NCBI GenBank assembly: GCA_963920525.1
Contig: OY986439.1
Span: forward strand, 215,563,000 to 215,626,999
Direction: 5' to 3'
DNA length: 64,000 bases
Origin: Dichetophora obliterata
Taxonomy: Eukaryota > Arthropoda > Insecta > Diptera > Sciomyzidae
The notes beneath the pieces are model-generated. The model ran no database searches. It was not told the DNA's origin and saw only the letters and a list, made by a program, of their open reading frames with translations. This document shows, piece by piece, positions 48,938 through 61,471 of the stretch. Every line of letters begins with the position of its first letter. The first letter of the stretch is position 1. Position numbers and translations under genes: made by a program.

Positions 48938-49951
48938 TTATTTTTTCACATAGTCCCCTTTCAGCTTGATACACTTCCTTCAACGATTTTCAAACACTGA
49001 ATAGTAAGATTTTCCAAGATCTCCTAAATACGCTTTAGTTTCCAATTCGACCTGTTCATTCGTTGCAAATCTTCTTCCCTGGATCCACCTTTTTAAGTTT
49101 GGTAACAGATAATAGTCGCTGGGGGCCAAATCTAGAGAATATGGGGGATGAGGAAGCAGATGGAAGCATAACTCGTGCATGGCCATGACTGCGATCGATT
49201 TGTGAACAGGAGCATTGTCTTGCAAAAAGATGATTTTTTTCTTCGATAAATGTGGCCGTTTGTTTGCAATTTCGTTCTTCAGATAATAATAAGACCACTT
49301 CAATCGGTCCAATAATTTACAGTAAAAGTCACTGTTGTTTTTTTTTCCTTTTCGAGAATTGTCGATGAACAAAATGCCACTTGAATCCCAAAAAAAAACC
49401 GACGCCAACACCTTTCCGGCCATTATTTGAGTCTTTGTTCGCTTTGGTGCACTTTCACTGAGACCTACCCACTCTTTTTCTTATTCCTTAGATTTTGGTG
49501 TATAGTGGTGCATCCATGTTTCATACATGGTCACTATATTATGCAAAAAATCAGTCGGATTTTATTTGAACATATCCAAACATTGTTGGGAAGTGCGAAC
49601 ACGTTCATGGTTTTGATTGATGCAGTCAGCTTTTTTTACCCAAAAGTTCATGTAAAATTCAAACCACAGACCCACTTGATATGCCTTTCACTTTCAATTT
49701 CGGATTGTCCAATAAGCAATTGTGGATTTTTCCAATACATTCTGGAGTGGTCACTGTTTTTGATGCTCCCCGGCGTGTTCATATTTTGTGCTGATTCGAC
49801 TTCTTTTGAAATCTGCAATCCAATATTTTACGGTTGAATAAGACGGAGCAGATAAACTATAATATTTATCGAGCTTTTCTTTTGTTTCCTTCGCACTTTA
49901 GTTACGCAAAAAATAATGTTTAATCAAAGCACAAAATTCTTCTTTATCCAT
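48938..49951 (-). pseudogene. Mariner transposase (disrupted)
   Basis: It starts MDKEEFCALIKHYFLRN-stop-SAKETKEKLDKYY and carries a helix-turn-helix-like N-terminal region with STVKYWIADFKRSR. The DDE part includes VFFWDSSGILFIDN, the second aspartate region FLQDNAPVHKSIAVMAMHEL and the third HPPYSLDLAPSDYYLLPNL (34 residues between aspartates, the mariner D34D hallmark). It ends KCIKLKGDYVKK. An early stop, a stop after FENR and at least one frameshift make it inactive. The recognisable DNA-cutting core is otherwise conserved, so decay is recent to moderate. Confidence 0.85.
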
Positions 49952-50038
49952 TGCTAAAACAATACCAAAAGTTGTTTAATTTAGAACACTGTAACGTCAC
50001 TATTCATTGACAGATCGATCTGTGATTTATGTTGTGTT

Positions 50039-51146
50039 CATTGGCGTCGGAAGCGGGGGAAAGGGGGCAGTTGCCCCCCACTTTTTTTGCTAGATAAAGA
50101 ATTAACAATAAAAAGAAAACTTCAAAAGTTATTCAAAATATCAGGTTTTTTTTTACAACGATAATCTTTTTGTGTTAAATATTTTCCTCTTCTTTCTTTC
50201 TTCTTTATAAGCATGCTTGCGGATAACCATTTTCTTTCTCTGTGTTTGCAAAAAGATAGAACAAAATGTAGAGTTTCTACTGCAAACCCACCACTTCAGT
50301 TTAAAAGCACCCTTAAGTATGTAGCTTAATACTGTAATATTTTAATCAAAGCCTTTATCGGAAAAGTGCCTTCTGAACAAAATCTAAAAACAAAACTAGA
50401 TCTTTATGCAGATGACTTTGATGGGAGTGACCTCCACGCGCAACTTAAAATGCTTAAGCAATTGCCTGGTCAAACACCTTGAAATTGTAGTCGCATTGTA
50501 TCCCAATTTGCAAAAAATTCGGATACTGTAAAAAAAAACTATTAAATTAAGTTGAAAAACTTATTGCTTTGCTTTTGACTGTGTCTGCATTAGCAGCTTC
50601 ATCTGAGCGTTTTTTTAGTGCACTAAGACGACTTAAAACGTATCTTCGAGCAACTATGACACAGAAACGACTCACTCATGCGGCACTTATACACATTCAC
50701 AAAGATAAAACCGAAGAATTGAATTCGATGGAGGTGGTGAAAGAGTTTGTTTCTCGCAAGGACAGAAAGAAACATTTTGGAATAATTTAAATTGATATAA
50801 CTTTTTGTACCTTATTGCATTTAAACCATGTAAAGATATACCTAGTCTTGCTTTATAAAAGCAACCATTATTTCTTATATTTTCATATTACCATATGAAA
50901 GATCCTTTAAAAAATGATCTCTAATATTGAAATTGGAAGAACTTTTAAAAATAATGAAATTTTAATATTTTTTATATATATTTTTATATACTTATTTATT
51001 TTAAGCTAAAATAAAAAATTTTTTATTGCTTTTTTATCACATTCATGTTTCTTTGAAAAAATTTTGGTGAACTTTTTTGCACCACCATTTGCACTGCCCC
51101 CCATTTGTACTTCCCCCCCAGATGAAATTCGCTTCCGACGCGCTTG
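50039..51146 (+). mobile_element. hAT element inserted in the mariner, 1108 bp
   Basis: The inverted termini share CGTCGGAAGCG (left CATTGGCGTCGGAAGCG, right inverted CAAGCGCGTCGGAAGCG). The 8-bp duplication GTTGTGTT lies at 50031-50038 and 51147-51154. Both ends carry GGGGG/CCCCC-rich subterminal runs. It is an internally deleted derivative keeping only the transposase C-terminus. Confidence 0.88.
50395..50790 (+). pseudogene. hAT transposase C-terminal (dimerisation domain) relic
   Basis: LDLYADDFDGSDLHAQLKML (about 50398) is followed after stops and a shift by LAASSERFFSALRRLKTYLR and ATMTQKRLTHAALIHIHKDK (50590-50710), ending KKHFGII. This is the conserved hAT C-terminal dimerisation domain of the ZMYM/repressor-of-PKR-inhibitor-like transposase group. 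The catalytic part is deleted. Confidence 0.85.
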
Positions 51147-51247
51147 GTTGTGTTCATGTTAAGGTTGCTACTCTTCGAAAATGTCGTGCATTTGAAGAGT
51201 GGTGGTGCCCTCACTTTGACACCGGCGGTATCTTTATCGCCCTAGTA

Positions 51248-52194
51248 AAAAATATAAATGGAACACATCTTTTTCTATATGAAAGATAACATTAAAAACC
51301 ATAAGATTACCTATTATTGCCTATTAGCCTAGTATTACCTATTATAACCTATTAGCCAATCAGAGCACATATTTTTTGGCGCCATTTTGAACAAAAAAAT
51401 TTAAAAATAACCCTATTTTTTACTTTTTAAACGTACTAAATAAAGTAGTTTTTAATTTTTAGAGATGATTGTAGTTAATGTTATAGTTTTTGTTATAATA
51501 AATATAATACAAAAAGTTTTAGTTTAATCGGACTTAAAAATGCTATTTTGAGAAAACTGCTTATAAAGTTTTAATAGTGTAGGCGATTTGTTGTCTTAAT
51601 ATACTGATGTTTATATATTTATATTCGCCATTATTAAAGATATCGATTTGAAATTTTAAACAAGTATTCTGCACACAAAAAATAATTTTTTATGAAAAAA
51701 ATGGATTTTTTTTTAAGTTCAACACAACTGGCACTTTATATCAATCATTAGAATTCTTTTAAAGCCGACAAAAACATGTAAAGAGTGTGTAAAATTTACC
51801 ACCACTTTCACAGGTGAAAATCAGACATTTTATTTGGCAAACTAATTGCATCATTGGTTGAGAACAAACCACTCTTGAAATCCTTGTATTAGACAGAGCC
51901 TTTTTAGTCATTGCTGGCGGAATCCTTCGACCTTTTCTTGCCACTTCCATAGTCTTAAGAATTCTGCATAAAGTAGCTTTTGGAACACCTTACAACAAGC
52001 AACAACAGAAATCAACGCCTACTATTTCGATGCGATAGTTTTCAAATTATAGTAGCTTAAAAAAAGTTAAGTATGCCAATGAAAAACTTCATCGCTGCGA
52101 TTTGTTGTATTATTCGAGTACATAAAAAGTGCAAAGGAAGGGGAAGTAAAAAGCACGGGTTGCTGAGTTATAGAAGTTTAAAGTTTAGGTCCGA
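51248..52194. other. Intergenic, no gene seen
   Basis: A short ATTACCTATT/AGCC tandem occurs at 51307-51358. Remaining sequence is AT-rich, without supported features. Confidence 0.45.
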
Positions 52195-52450
52195 AGTTTA
52201 TATAAACATTGTGATAAGATCAATACTGAGTAACGTTTTCTAAAAATTGAGAATTGAATGAATTGTCTAAAAATGTTCACATTTCACAAAAAAAAATTCG
52301 AATTTTTAGCCAGAGCGGGCTCAGAAATCTTTTTATGTCACTCGGTTTTGTTAAAGAAAATCCGAATGAATTGAGCAAATAAGTTTTTCATATGGTTTTT
52401 CATATTAAAATCATTATCTTCATCATTTTAACTGATATTTTCCGAAAAAC
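52195..52450 (+). repeat. Dispersed repeat (direct partner 60393-60610)
   Basis: The order GTGATAAGATCAATACT, GTAACG, TCTAAAAATTGA, AAAAATGTTCACA, TTTTTAGCC, TTCAGAAAT, CACTCG, AAATCCGAATRAATTGA and TTTTTCATATTAAAATCA is kept in both copies, with about 80% similarity. Confidence 0.75.
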
Positions 52451-54710
52451 AAGTACTTGCCCGACATAGGGTTAAAAGAGTCATTACATTAAAAAAAAAA
52501 AGATTAAATTGGACTTAGTACTCTAGTTCGAATTCAAAATAGAACACATGAAATTCACAAAAGATCAATTAAAATTATCAATTAATTTTCAGAAATTTTA
52601 TTTGAAATTCATATAAGTTTAATTGAAATTCAGGAAAGATCAATTGATGTTTTAAAAATATGAAATAAAATTCAGAAATGATGGTAATGCTCCCTTTTAA
52701 AACTCGAATTATTTGATATGATTTTGTGGATGTGAACTTTCGAACTCGACTATCAACTTGACTTTTTCAACTTAAAATTGGTTTGAAAACCAAGCAAGTA
52801 AGCAATTAAAAGCAACACAGATTCAAAAGAGTATTCAAAATTTGAAGTATTGAAATAATATAAAAAGACACCTGAAAAATTCAAGGACGGACAAAAACGA
52901 GCATGCTTTCACTATTACTTTGTCATTGTCTTTGTCATAACCTTTTGTAAAGATCCGATCAAATAAAACCATGCAGCGCTATTCGTATTCGAATGTTCGT
53001 TTATTCCAATTATTAATATTAAACTTACTAAAAGTAACACTTAACAAGCAAAATAATGTAGATATAATTACAACAATGCACAGCTATTAAATTATGCTGT
53101 GAGAGAGACCGTTACTATCTTAAGATGAGCTATTAACTATATAGCCAACAGAATGTTTACTTCTTGGCTGTACTTCAGTTTTCACATTTTCTTTATAAGC
53201 AACTTTCAAAATCTAAGAATATCCTGGCTATATCAACTTGCAGGTGTTTGTTTTAACTATTTCAAAAGAGTTATACTGAGCAATAAAGCCCTTTTGAGTA
53301 TTTTGTTTTAATAATTCTGTGCTTATAAGCAATAACAGCTAAGGTCTGGCTTAAAAAAAAGGTTCGAAAAATCTTGCTGCAAGGTTTTCAATCGTCATAT
53401 AAGTTATATGAAAGGATCTTTTATTTTTGTGTCATAACTTTGACTATGGTCATGCTAGAAGCTCCAGATTTGTGTGTTTTTGCATCAATAAATCAGTTCT
53501 GTCTTTAGACCACTTAAGCTATTATTGCTTGACTCTGTTTGTGTCTTCTTACAGAAACCTCTCGTAGTCTCAGTTTTTTTTTATCGTCTATTTATTTTTT
53601 GTCAAGTACTGAATACGTTTTTATACTTAGCGCACATTTTATTGACTTCTTCGCTCTTTCTCTCTCCTTCCGCTCATTAAAATAATATTCATTAACTGAG
53701 CTTTTAAAAAAATTTCAAAGCAAAAAAATCAAATTTCTTTTGAAGAAACCGCTTAGCATTGTAATTGCAAGGGGGACGGCTGTCATATATCTGTAATAAC
53801 TGCGCGTTGTATGGAAAGGCATTGTGCTAACGCAAAAACAACAACAATAACAACCACCATGACATTGATCCTTGCTATCCTTGTTCTTTTAATTGCTGCA
53901 GATGATTGCGAGAGCTAATCATAGTCTGGACTAAGTCGGCGGCATAATATGGCCAGATCATATTTCAAAGCGGGCAAATCACAAGAACGATCATTTCTAA
54001 GGCCACAAAACGGACGCGGTACCCTGATATCAATATCACAAAAGTTTAACTTTTGAAAACGTACAATAATACAAAAAATAAAGTACAAAAAATAATAAAA
54101 GATATTAATCGTAGTGCAATAATGGAGACACTGAAAGAAATGAAAGTGACAGGGACAAAATTTTAGAAATGCAAGGCAATGGATATTTACGAGTTTGTGT
54201 TAGTAAATTCTTATTGACTGATTTGGGTGTATACTAGAGCTTTCAATCCCGAAGGGTTTTGGCAAATCCCGGGATTTCGGGATTTGAAATTCGTGATTGG
54301 ACTGTATTAAAACCAGGGACCGTTTATAGCTCTTCCTCTTAATTTATGCGTTTTGGCCAAAAGAATTGGATATTATTTTGTTTTCTTTGTTTTATAAAAT
54401 AGAAATCCATATTTTTAAAAAGGAAATCCAAACGAAATTGTTATTCATATTTAAAATATTCAAAAATACTCAAAAGTTTATCAGACAACACTTAGACGAA
54501 GTCATAATTACTAATGCAGACTTTGGACTTTGCAGACCAAAACAGTTGCAATATACATAGAAGAATATAAAGACAAAAATTCAATAATAATTGGAAGATA
54601 GAGTGAAATTCTAAAATACCACTTTGTATTTTTAGGGGAAAAACCAGTAAATTTTATGATAGAAAAAATATACATCACCCGAGTCAACCAGATCGATAAA
54701 AAAATTAAAT
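52451..54710. other. Intergenic, no gene seen
   Basis: AT-rich. A CCCGGGATTTCGGGATTT patch lies at about 54267-54284. No coding frame with support. Confidence 0.45.
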
Positions 54711-55787
54711 TACACTCAGAAAAAAATTTCCAAAAACTCTAGAAAAATAGCACCCAGTCGTTAGAAAATCGGTCTTCATTTAGCGCCATGGCCGATTTTC
54801 TAAAAATTTTCAATATTTCGCTGAATTGAAGATATTTATCGCAATTGAGTTGAAATCTTATTACATTTAAGTAATTTTTTCTACCGTTTATTCATCATCG
54901 GCTATAATTAAGAGTAACATTTTCTCTTAAAATAAGAAATTTTCTTGTCTATAACTATGAGAAACATTTTCTCTGAAAATAAGAAATTTTCTACCTTTTA
55001 TTAATCATCGGCCCTATAAGTAAGAGAAAATTTTTCTCTGAAAATAAGAAATTTTTTATCAAATTCCTGCAAAAATTTTGTAATTTTTGCAAAAAAAAAA
55101 ACACACACCCTTTTTTAAGATTTGAAACAGCATACTGTGAGCATTATGATTTTTATACTGCGAAAAACTGCAAACATTATTTTTATAAACATTAAATTAA
55201 ATTGAAAAATTACTATTATCCGGAGACTTGAACCTCGGCCGCGTGAGTGTAAGTGCATGGGCTTATCCATTCAATCATCGCTGTTGTTCAACAATCGTCG
55301 CTCAATTTGCTTCATTAAGAATCGTTTGCTTTGTAAGTAATTTTAAAGCATTTTTTCTAGAAATATAAAAACTGCATCCTTAAAATTAATCACTTGTGGT
55401 GTACAAAAAAGAAAAACTTACATGTATTTCTATAAAATATCCAAGTTTTGTAACTTATGTTTCTCCAAATTTAAGAAATCATGCTGTAGAATATTGGGAG
55501 CAACCTTGATGTCAATACATTTTTTCTTCAAATTATTTTTGCTTGAATAAAATTGTTGGAAATTTAACTTTTATCATATCGTAATTTCTTATATTTAAGT
55601 AAAAACTTTTCTTCAAAACTAAGAAGCTGTTTTGATAAAATTGCAACAAAATCAAGACGTGAGGTCGTTAAATCATGTAAAAACTCTCTACATTAAGGAA
55701 AAACCCCTATAGAATATAGAAAAACCTATGCCTATGAATTGAAACCACCGTTTATTAATTTAAGAAAAGCAGATTTTTTTGAGTGTA
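54711..55787. mobile_element. Tc1/mariner-like MITE with internal tRNA-like module (E1), ~1.08 kb
   Basis: TACACTCAGAAAAAAATT at the left and the inverted TACACTCAAAAAAATCTG at the right give short terminal repeats with TA at each edge. A three-fold ~60-bp repeat (TAAGAGWAAMATTTTCTC then TAAGAAATTTTCT-like) lies at 54905-55060. No coding capacity. A tRNA-like segment lies at 55221-55280. Confidence 0.6.
55221..55280 (-). other. tRNA-like A-box/B-box module in element E1
   Basis: On the minus strand TGATTGAATGGATAAG is followed 28 nt later by GGTTCAAGTC (B-box consensus GGTTCRANTC). The flanks match the corresponding module in E2 (59695-59757). It has no acceptor stem and is not a functional tRNA gene. 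Confidence 0.45.
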
Positions 55788-58700
55788 GATAATAACGATT
55801 ATGGTATGATGATTTTTTTTTATATAAAAAGCATAATCTTTACAGTCCTAAATAAAAGATATTGGCTAAAAAATTTTAAGTATTTAGATTAAACAATAAA
55901 AATTTAATTTAATAAAAAACTAAATTTTTATATGTATTTCAGAAAAGTTCAACATTTATTTCAGAATGAAAAATATTTAAAAATATCAAATTATTCAGGC
56001 AACTGGTCCAATTTTTAAAAATATGTAAAAAAACTTAGTTTATTATAAACTATTTTTGTTTTGATTTTTCACCAATATTTCGAAGCCTTCTAGTCATCTT
56101 CAGGGTATCTAATAATATCTATACACAATGATAACCAAATATTCACAATACTTTTTAAGCAATTTTACACGATTACAGCTCCGCTAAAACAAAAGATACA
56201 AAATATCGTTAAACAATCTCACACGACGCGCTGCGTGGTTGATTGAAATGTTGATATTTTTTCTAAAATACAAAATATTATTTTTTATTTTATGGTGAGT
56301 AGTTTGGTTTCTAGATCAATAATACTAGGCACCTGCTAAAAACGTCAAACACCCTGTATCTTGAAAACTTTACAATATAGGAGGAAACTGAGTACAGGTT
56401 TGCAACCAGTGTTGAAAGTACATATAGAATTGTTAATGGGTTTACCAGATCCGAAATTGTAAACTAGTATTATTTATCCCAACATGTCTGAATATAAGAG
56501 TATATATTCGTTCGGTGCTGTACATAAAAATAAAAAAGGAATATAAAAAGGGAAAATGCCAAGAAAAAATGGACGGAGGGGGAAATTCGAAACAACAGAA
56601 AAAACAGCTGTTGTAAAGTATTTGCAACATCATTATATTAAAGGTGTGCGCACAAAAATTTTCTTGCAAGCTTTTTACTGTAAAAACGAATTTACAACGA
56701 TGCAATAAGATCGTGAATAACCCTAATACAATAGTTCATGCTTTTAAAAATAGCGCAGAAACTGTAAAAGATATTGATGGAAAATAAAATTTCGCATACA
56801 TCACAAATGTTTTTATCGAAAAATATTATTTTTTAAGAATCATAACAACTTCATCAAAAAAACCTTTTTTTTATATCAAAAAAACTTTTTTATCATTTCC
56901 AAAAGATGATAAAAAAATGGAAGGTCTGCATTAAAATGCAATTTATGCAACGCTACAGGAAAATTTTGAAGTACGGGGTGCTTAAACCTCTATAGCTCAT
57001 GCTAGCCTCTAAATTTGTGTAAAGGAAGCTGAGTTAAAATGGTAAAACTGACAAATATTTTACTATATTGCTTCGTTGTAACATAAAAGCATTTAGAAAT
57101 ATAGAAGTATTTCTGAACTCACCCTTTAGCGCAAAAATTTCTTGAAAAACTAGAAAAGTGAAAACATTGACACTGACGCAAATTTGTGAGCTGGTGCCAA
57201 AGTCGACAAAGGAGCATTTTTTATTCCATTTATATTTATTCCGTTTCCGCTGCATATCAGTTACTTAGTTGGAGTTGTACAAGCTATAATAAGCTCCGTC
57301 CTACCTTCAACAATACTCATCCACCAGCATCAAACTTTCAACATTTTGTACATTTTATGCTTTGAGAACAAGCCAAAAACACATTAACAACAACAACAGA
57401 AAAACTACGGAAAAACTACAACAACACCATCATTGTGGATTCATAGCGTTTTATCAAACCTGGGAGAGTCTGAGTGACTGCTGGTTTTTATATAGAATTT
57501 TTTTTAAGGTTTTGTTTTTTGTTGTTAATGCTCTGTGTCGAGGCTTTTATGCCAAGCCGTGAGGTAATTGAATAAAGCCGTAGTAAAGATTGGAGCGTTA
57601 TTTTTGGAACTCTTTTATAACCAGCAACAACAGCTATGACTACGACAGGAACAACAACAACACTATCAGCATAGACCGATCCAGCCAACCATACATCCAA
57701 CCACCCATCCAAGTATTCATTGCCGTCATAATGAAGCCATGTTGCCACGTATCCCAGGAAAGATGGTATCTTTAGCTACGATTCCCGACTCTGACTTTGG
57801 TGCTCAAAGTGGTGACGCTGAACACCAACACAGACATACACTACAAACACACTCACCCACACACACTCACACTTGGCTGTTGTCTATGGTGTGTTGCTGT
57901 TGATGCTGATAATGCTGATGATGATGATGATGTCGGTGATGATGTCGGTGATGATGTTGTTGCACGTCCTCAAAAGGACTACCAAGGGTCCACGTTGTCA
58001 TAGTAACGCGCCACTTTCGGTGTTGCAGTCTGGTGTTGGCTGCCATATTTGCTCTTGTAGCTCACGGCACTTTTTTCCTACTTTGTGCATTCATTTTTTT
58101 TGTCGTTTTTTATATTCACTGTCTATCTTCACTACATGCGCTACCCTTGTGACTTGATATTCCCGTAAACAATTTCGTCCTTTCTGCGTGCTTATAACCG
58201 TACTTTGTTTTTTTTCCTTCATCTCAATTTCGCGTTATGTAAACATAACGTAGGTAGTATAAAGCTGGGTACATAAGCAACTACGTGTACATGGCAGTAT
58301 GAAGTTGTTTTTGTTGACTTTTTCTTCTTTTGTTGTTGGCTGCTGGCTGCTATGAGGGTTCTCGCTTGCCGCCGTGGTGTTGTCAGCCAGTGAGGCGAGC
58401 TCTATGGTGACAAATCCTCGCAAGGACACAACGTTGTGAAAAACTAATGCGAAACAAGCAAGATGGGCAGCAGTGAAGGAGTAGCAGCAGCAGCAGCGGA
58501 GCCAAGAGCACCAACGCGTAATTGCTTTGATGTGTACGACATTTGAGCCACCCACCCTAGAGTGCCAGAGAAAGAAGGTTTTAGCTTACCAGCGTCCCAT
58601 GACCATGGCAATGGGCTTTGAGTATAGTATACATATATATATTATTTTTTATCCTGTTTTGTGTTTGTAATTTTCTCGAGTCTGTCCATTTATTCTCCAT

Positions 58701-59480
58701 TAGAAGGTGGCAAATTGAAATGAGTCAATATTAAAAAGAACTCGAGCTAATATTGCAAATAACTAAAAGCTTTTCTTTCGTCCTTGATTTTTTGTTTGAG
58801 CTAGATGATGATGATGATTAGTTTAGTGAGTTTCAGGAATTGGTGACACTTTCTGATTCTCGCGCATATTTCAAACGAATTCTTCTTCAAGCTTATAGGA
58901 CTTAGTTAGAACGCCTTCGGAACTACTCCAAAGAACGTTGAGATTCTTAGGAAAAGAAAACCAAGAAACATGGGAAAAATAAGAATCCCTTAAAAAACAT
59001 CCCTTAAATAAGTATGGACACTAAAACAAATTAACACAGACTTGACGGATTGTAAGATCTTTTTAATGTAATAAAAAATAATTTTGAAAATATTTCATCA
59101 ATGCATCATTCATTCATTATGTTTTATTTCAGTAGAAAAAAAAGGAGCTACGTATATTTAATATAAATAAATTAAGATTCTTATTTTAAGGATATTTTAA
59201 AATCCTTAACTGAAAGTAGACGAAATAAGAGCATTAAGAAAAGAAATATAAATAAAACATAACGGATATTAAGTTGATTCTGGCTTTATTTTTGAAGCTA
59301 CATTCATGTATGCTAAATTCGCATATCACTGAAATGACGGCCTTGACCTCACTGGCAGTGATTCAAGATGTCGCACAATGGAGTAAGTTATGGCAAAAGA
59401 GAAGATTAATTATAAAAAAAAATGTCAAGAAACCTTGTGATAATTGGTACCCTATGTAAGAAGATAAAATTCTGCATCAC
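55788..59480. other. Intergenic, no gene confirmed
   Basis: It holds trinucleotide-rich DNA (ACAACA at 57370-57430, GATGAT at 57908-57956, CAGCAG at 58485) and scattered open frames such as 57488-57748 and 58235-58555 that are driven by these repeats. A gene promoter or leader may exist but cannot be shown. Confidence 0.4.
57908..57956. repeat. GATGAT-rich microsatellite
   Basis: TGATGATGATGATGATGTCG followed by a second GTGATGATGTCGGTGATGAT run. Confidence 0.9.
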
Positions 59481-59927
59481 TACAGTGTTAAAAATCTTGG
59501 ACTAAATTTTAAACATTTTTGGTTTACATATAGGACAACACCAAAACAGATTACTTTTTAATCCAAGGAAAAGTTTAAAATCTTCTTGTCCAAAAAGGAT
59601 TACTTTTTAATCCACAAAAAGTTAAAAATTTTCAGAATGCATGCAAAAAAAAAGAAAACAATATAAACTTAAAATAAAATTCAGTCTGACCATCTCCTGA
59701 TTTGAACCCACGTACTCTCGTCTGCCGGCCCGACATCTTATCCATTTATCTATCGCAGTTGCTAACAAATTTTCGCTTATTTTGCTTCATTACGAATGCA
59801 AGTAAAGTGGGTTCGAGATGCGGCTAAATTCGTAGTCCAAAAATAGTCTAAAAAATTGTTTTAGATTAAACTAAAGTAGGCAGTAAAAAATAGTACTTTT
59901 TGGATTAAAAATTTCTTTAAGTGTTAA
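59481..59927. mobile_element. TIR-like MITE with internal tRNA-like module (E2), ~447 bp
   Basis: The left end TACAGTGTTAAAAATCTTGG matches the end of the element at 45386. The right end inverted is TAACACTTAAAGAAATTTTT. Inner inverted blocks around GATTACTTTTTAATCC and TACTTTTTGGATTAAA support a foldback element. Its boundaries are less certain than for E1. Confidence 0.5.
59695..59757 (-). other. tRNA-like A-box/B-box module in element E2
   Basis: On the minus strand GATAGATAAATGGATAAG is followed 29 nt later by GGTTCAAATC, which matches the B-box consensus. The adjoining TCGCTTATTTTGCTTCATTA flank is homologous to E1 (TCGCTCAATTTGCTTCATTA). Confidence 0.5.
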
Positions 59928-60046
59928 TGGCCGTGTAACAGAACTGTAATAAACCGAATAAGTTCCTAGTTGAACACTTTATGGTCCATTTACACCAAAT
60001 AAATAATTTATGCAAAACAGTCACAAATTGAAAAATATGATTCTAA

Positions 60047-60266
60047 GGCCCAATTTTTCAGTGCGAGTTTAAACTCTTGTCAAATTAAACCGAGCTTAAC
60101 TCACCAAAATTGGACATTTAAACTAGGTTTAAACTAAGTTAAATTGACTTAAATGATCATATAATGTGTTTCTATTTTGCCTAAACCGAGTTTAAACGTC
60201 CAATTTCGGTGAGTTAAGCTCGGTTTAATTTGACTAGAGGTTAAACTCGCACTGAAAAATTGGCCC
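60047..60266. mobile_element. MITE with ~80-bp inverted arms, 220 bp, TAA target site
   Basis: GGCCCAATTTTTCAGTGCGA at the left and the inverted GGGCCAATTTTTCAGTGCGA at the right, with arms matching for about 80 bp (for example AAATTAAACCGAGCTTAACT). TAA flanks both ends (60044-60046 and 60267-60269), the PIF/Harbinger type of duplication. Confidence 0.85.
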
Positions 60267-60392
60267 TAAGACAGAAAGGGAAAAATATCTGGAGTTTCTT
60301 ACTAATCATATAAAGTTCGTGTTCGTAAAAAAATATATGATCAAAAAATGATGTGAAAAAAAAACAACAGAAAATTGTAAAGAATAAATACA

Positions 60393-60610
60393 AAATATTG
60401 TGATAAAATCAATACTCAGTAACGTGTTCTAAAAATTGAAAAGTGATTGAATTAGCTTAAAAATGTTCACAATTTACAAAACAACTTAAAATTTTTAGCC
60501 CAAAGCGTGTTCAGAAATTTTGTTGTGCCACTCGTTTTTTTAAATAAAATCCGAATAAATTGAACAAATTTGGTTTTTCATATTAAAATCACTATCTTAT
60601 TCAATCTAAA
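60393..60610 (+). repeat. Dispersed repeat (direct partner 52195-52450)
   Basis: Collinear with the other copy but with small indels. No terminal repeats identified. Confidence 0.75.
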
Positions 60611-61004
60611 TGGTACCCTTCAGCATTTATTTTCTGAATTTGGGAAAACTATAGTAAGGTATATCCAGATATTCATTTAAAATCAACAAATTTGCTTATG
60701 TTTATTAACTATAATAAATACAATCCTTTGTTTTTGTATTTAGTGTCGGTCAATGCTTGTTTTGTGCAATTGGTAGTAATAACGAAAGTGATGTAAATTT
60801 AACTACACTCTAACAAAAATTCACGAGAATTAACTGAAATAATTGCTGGCAACTACATTTATTGTCGTTTAGTCCCATAGAGCAAAATTATAAATATTTC
60901 ACGCTAGAAATGCGTGAATCCTCTCACTCTCTTCTAAAATTGTCTCTTTCAATCTTGTATTCGCTTATAAAATCCTCTAGAAATACGTGAATCCTCAACA
61001 ACAA

Positions 61005-61120
61005 CAACAACTTGAGTAATTAGCTGTGACCAATCTACTGTTTGAATTTTATATAACTTGACACTTGTTCGAATAAACTGTTCAAAATCATATGACGTTA
61101 AAGCAGAGGTTTTTATTTTA
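61005..61120 (+). repeat. Dispersed repeat (direct partner 47435-47560)
   Basis: Preceded by CAACAACAACAACAAC like its partner. Shares ACTGTTTGAATT and CATATGAC..AAAGCAG. Confidence 0.45.
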
Positions 61121-61471
61121 GATCAAGCGTAACATCCGCGTAACATTAGCGTGAAATATCGCTGCTGGAGCGTTTTAGGACTCTCTGACTTATTAAAATT
61201 TTTTGAGTTATGATGCACGCCATTAATAATAATGCAGTTTTGAGAAAAACACGTTCCAAGATTTGGGCTTATAACCGGCTTTTAAACGGCTTCAAACTTC
61301 GCTTTACAATTTCAATAGCCTATTTTAAAGTTGTTTCTGAAGTATTTAATCAATTTTTCAAAATTAGTCAATGTTTCAAGATTTGAATGCCTTTAAGCAA
61401 ACACAGAGTTGTTTATAAAAAAATATTATTGAATGAATACCTTAACTGAAAACATTCCAGCATTAACAGAT

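Larger units (their letters stand above)
48876..51245 (-). mobile_element. Near full-length mariner element split by a hAT element
   Basis: The left end CTAGGGCGTTCAAGACGC and the inverted right end CTAGGGCGATAAAGATACC share about 22 of the first 30 bases, including GCCGG. TA duplications flank both ends (48874-48875 and 51246-51247). Without the hAT insert at 50039-51146 and its 8-bp duplication the element is about 1.25 kb, the normal mariner size. The transposase lies on the minus strand. Confidence 0.85.

Noticed and set aside
57488..58555. Several 70-106-codon frames
   Set aside because: They are produced by ACA, GAT and CAG trinucleotide tracts and differ in every frame.
59695..59757. 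Functional tRNA gene
   Set aside because: The boxes are tRNA-like but no acceptor stem pairs and the T-stem is degraded.
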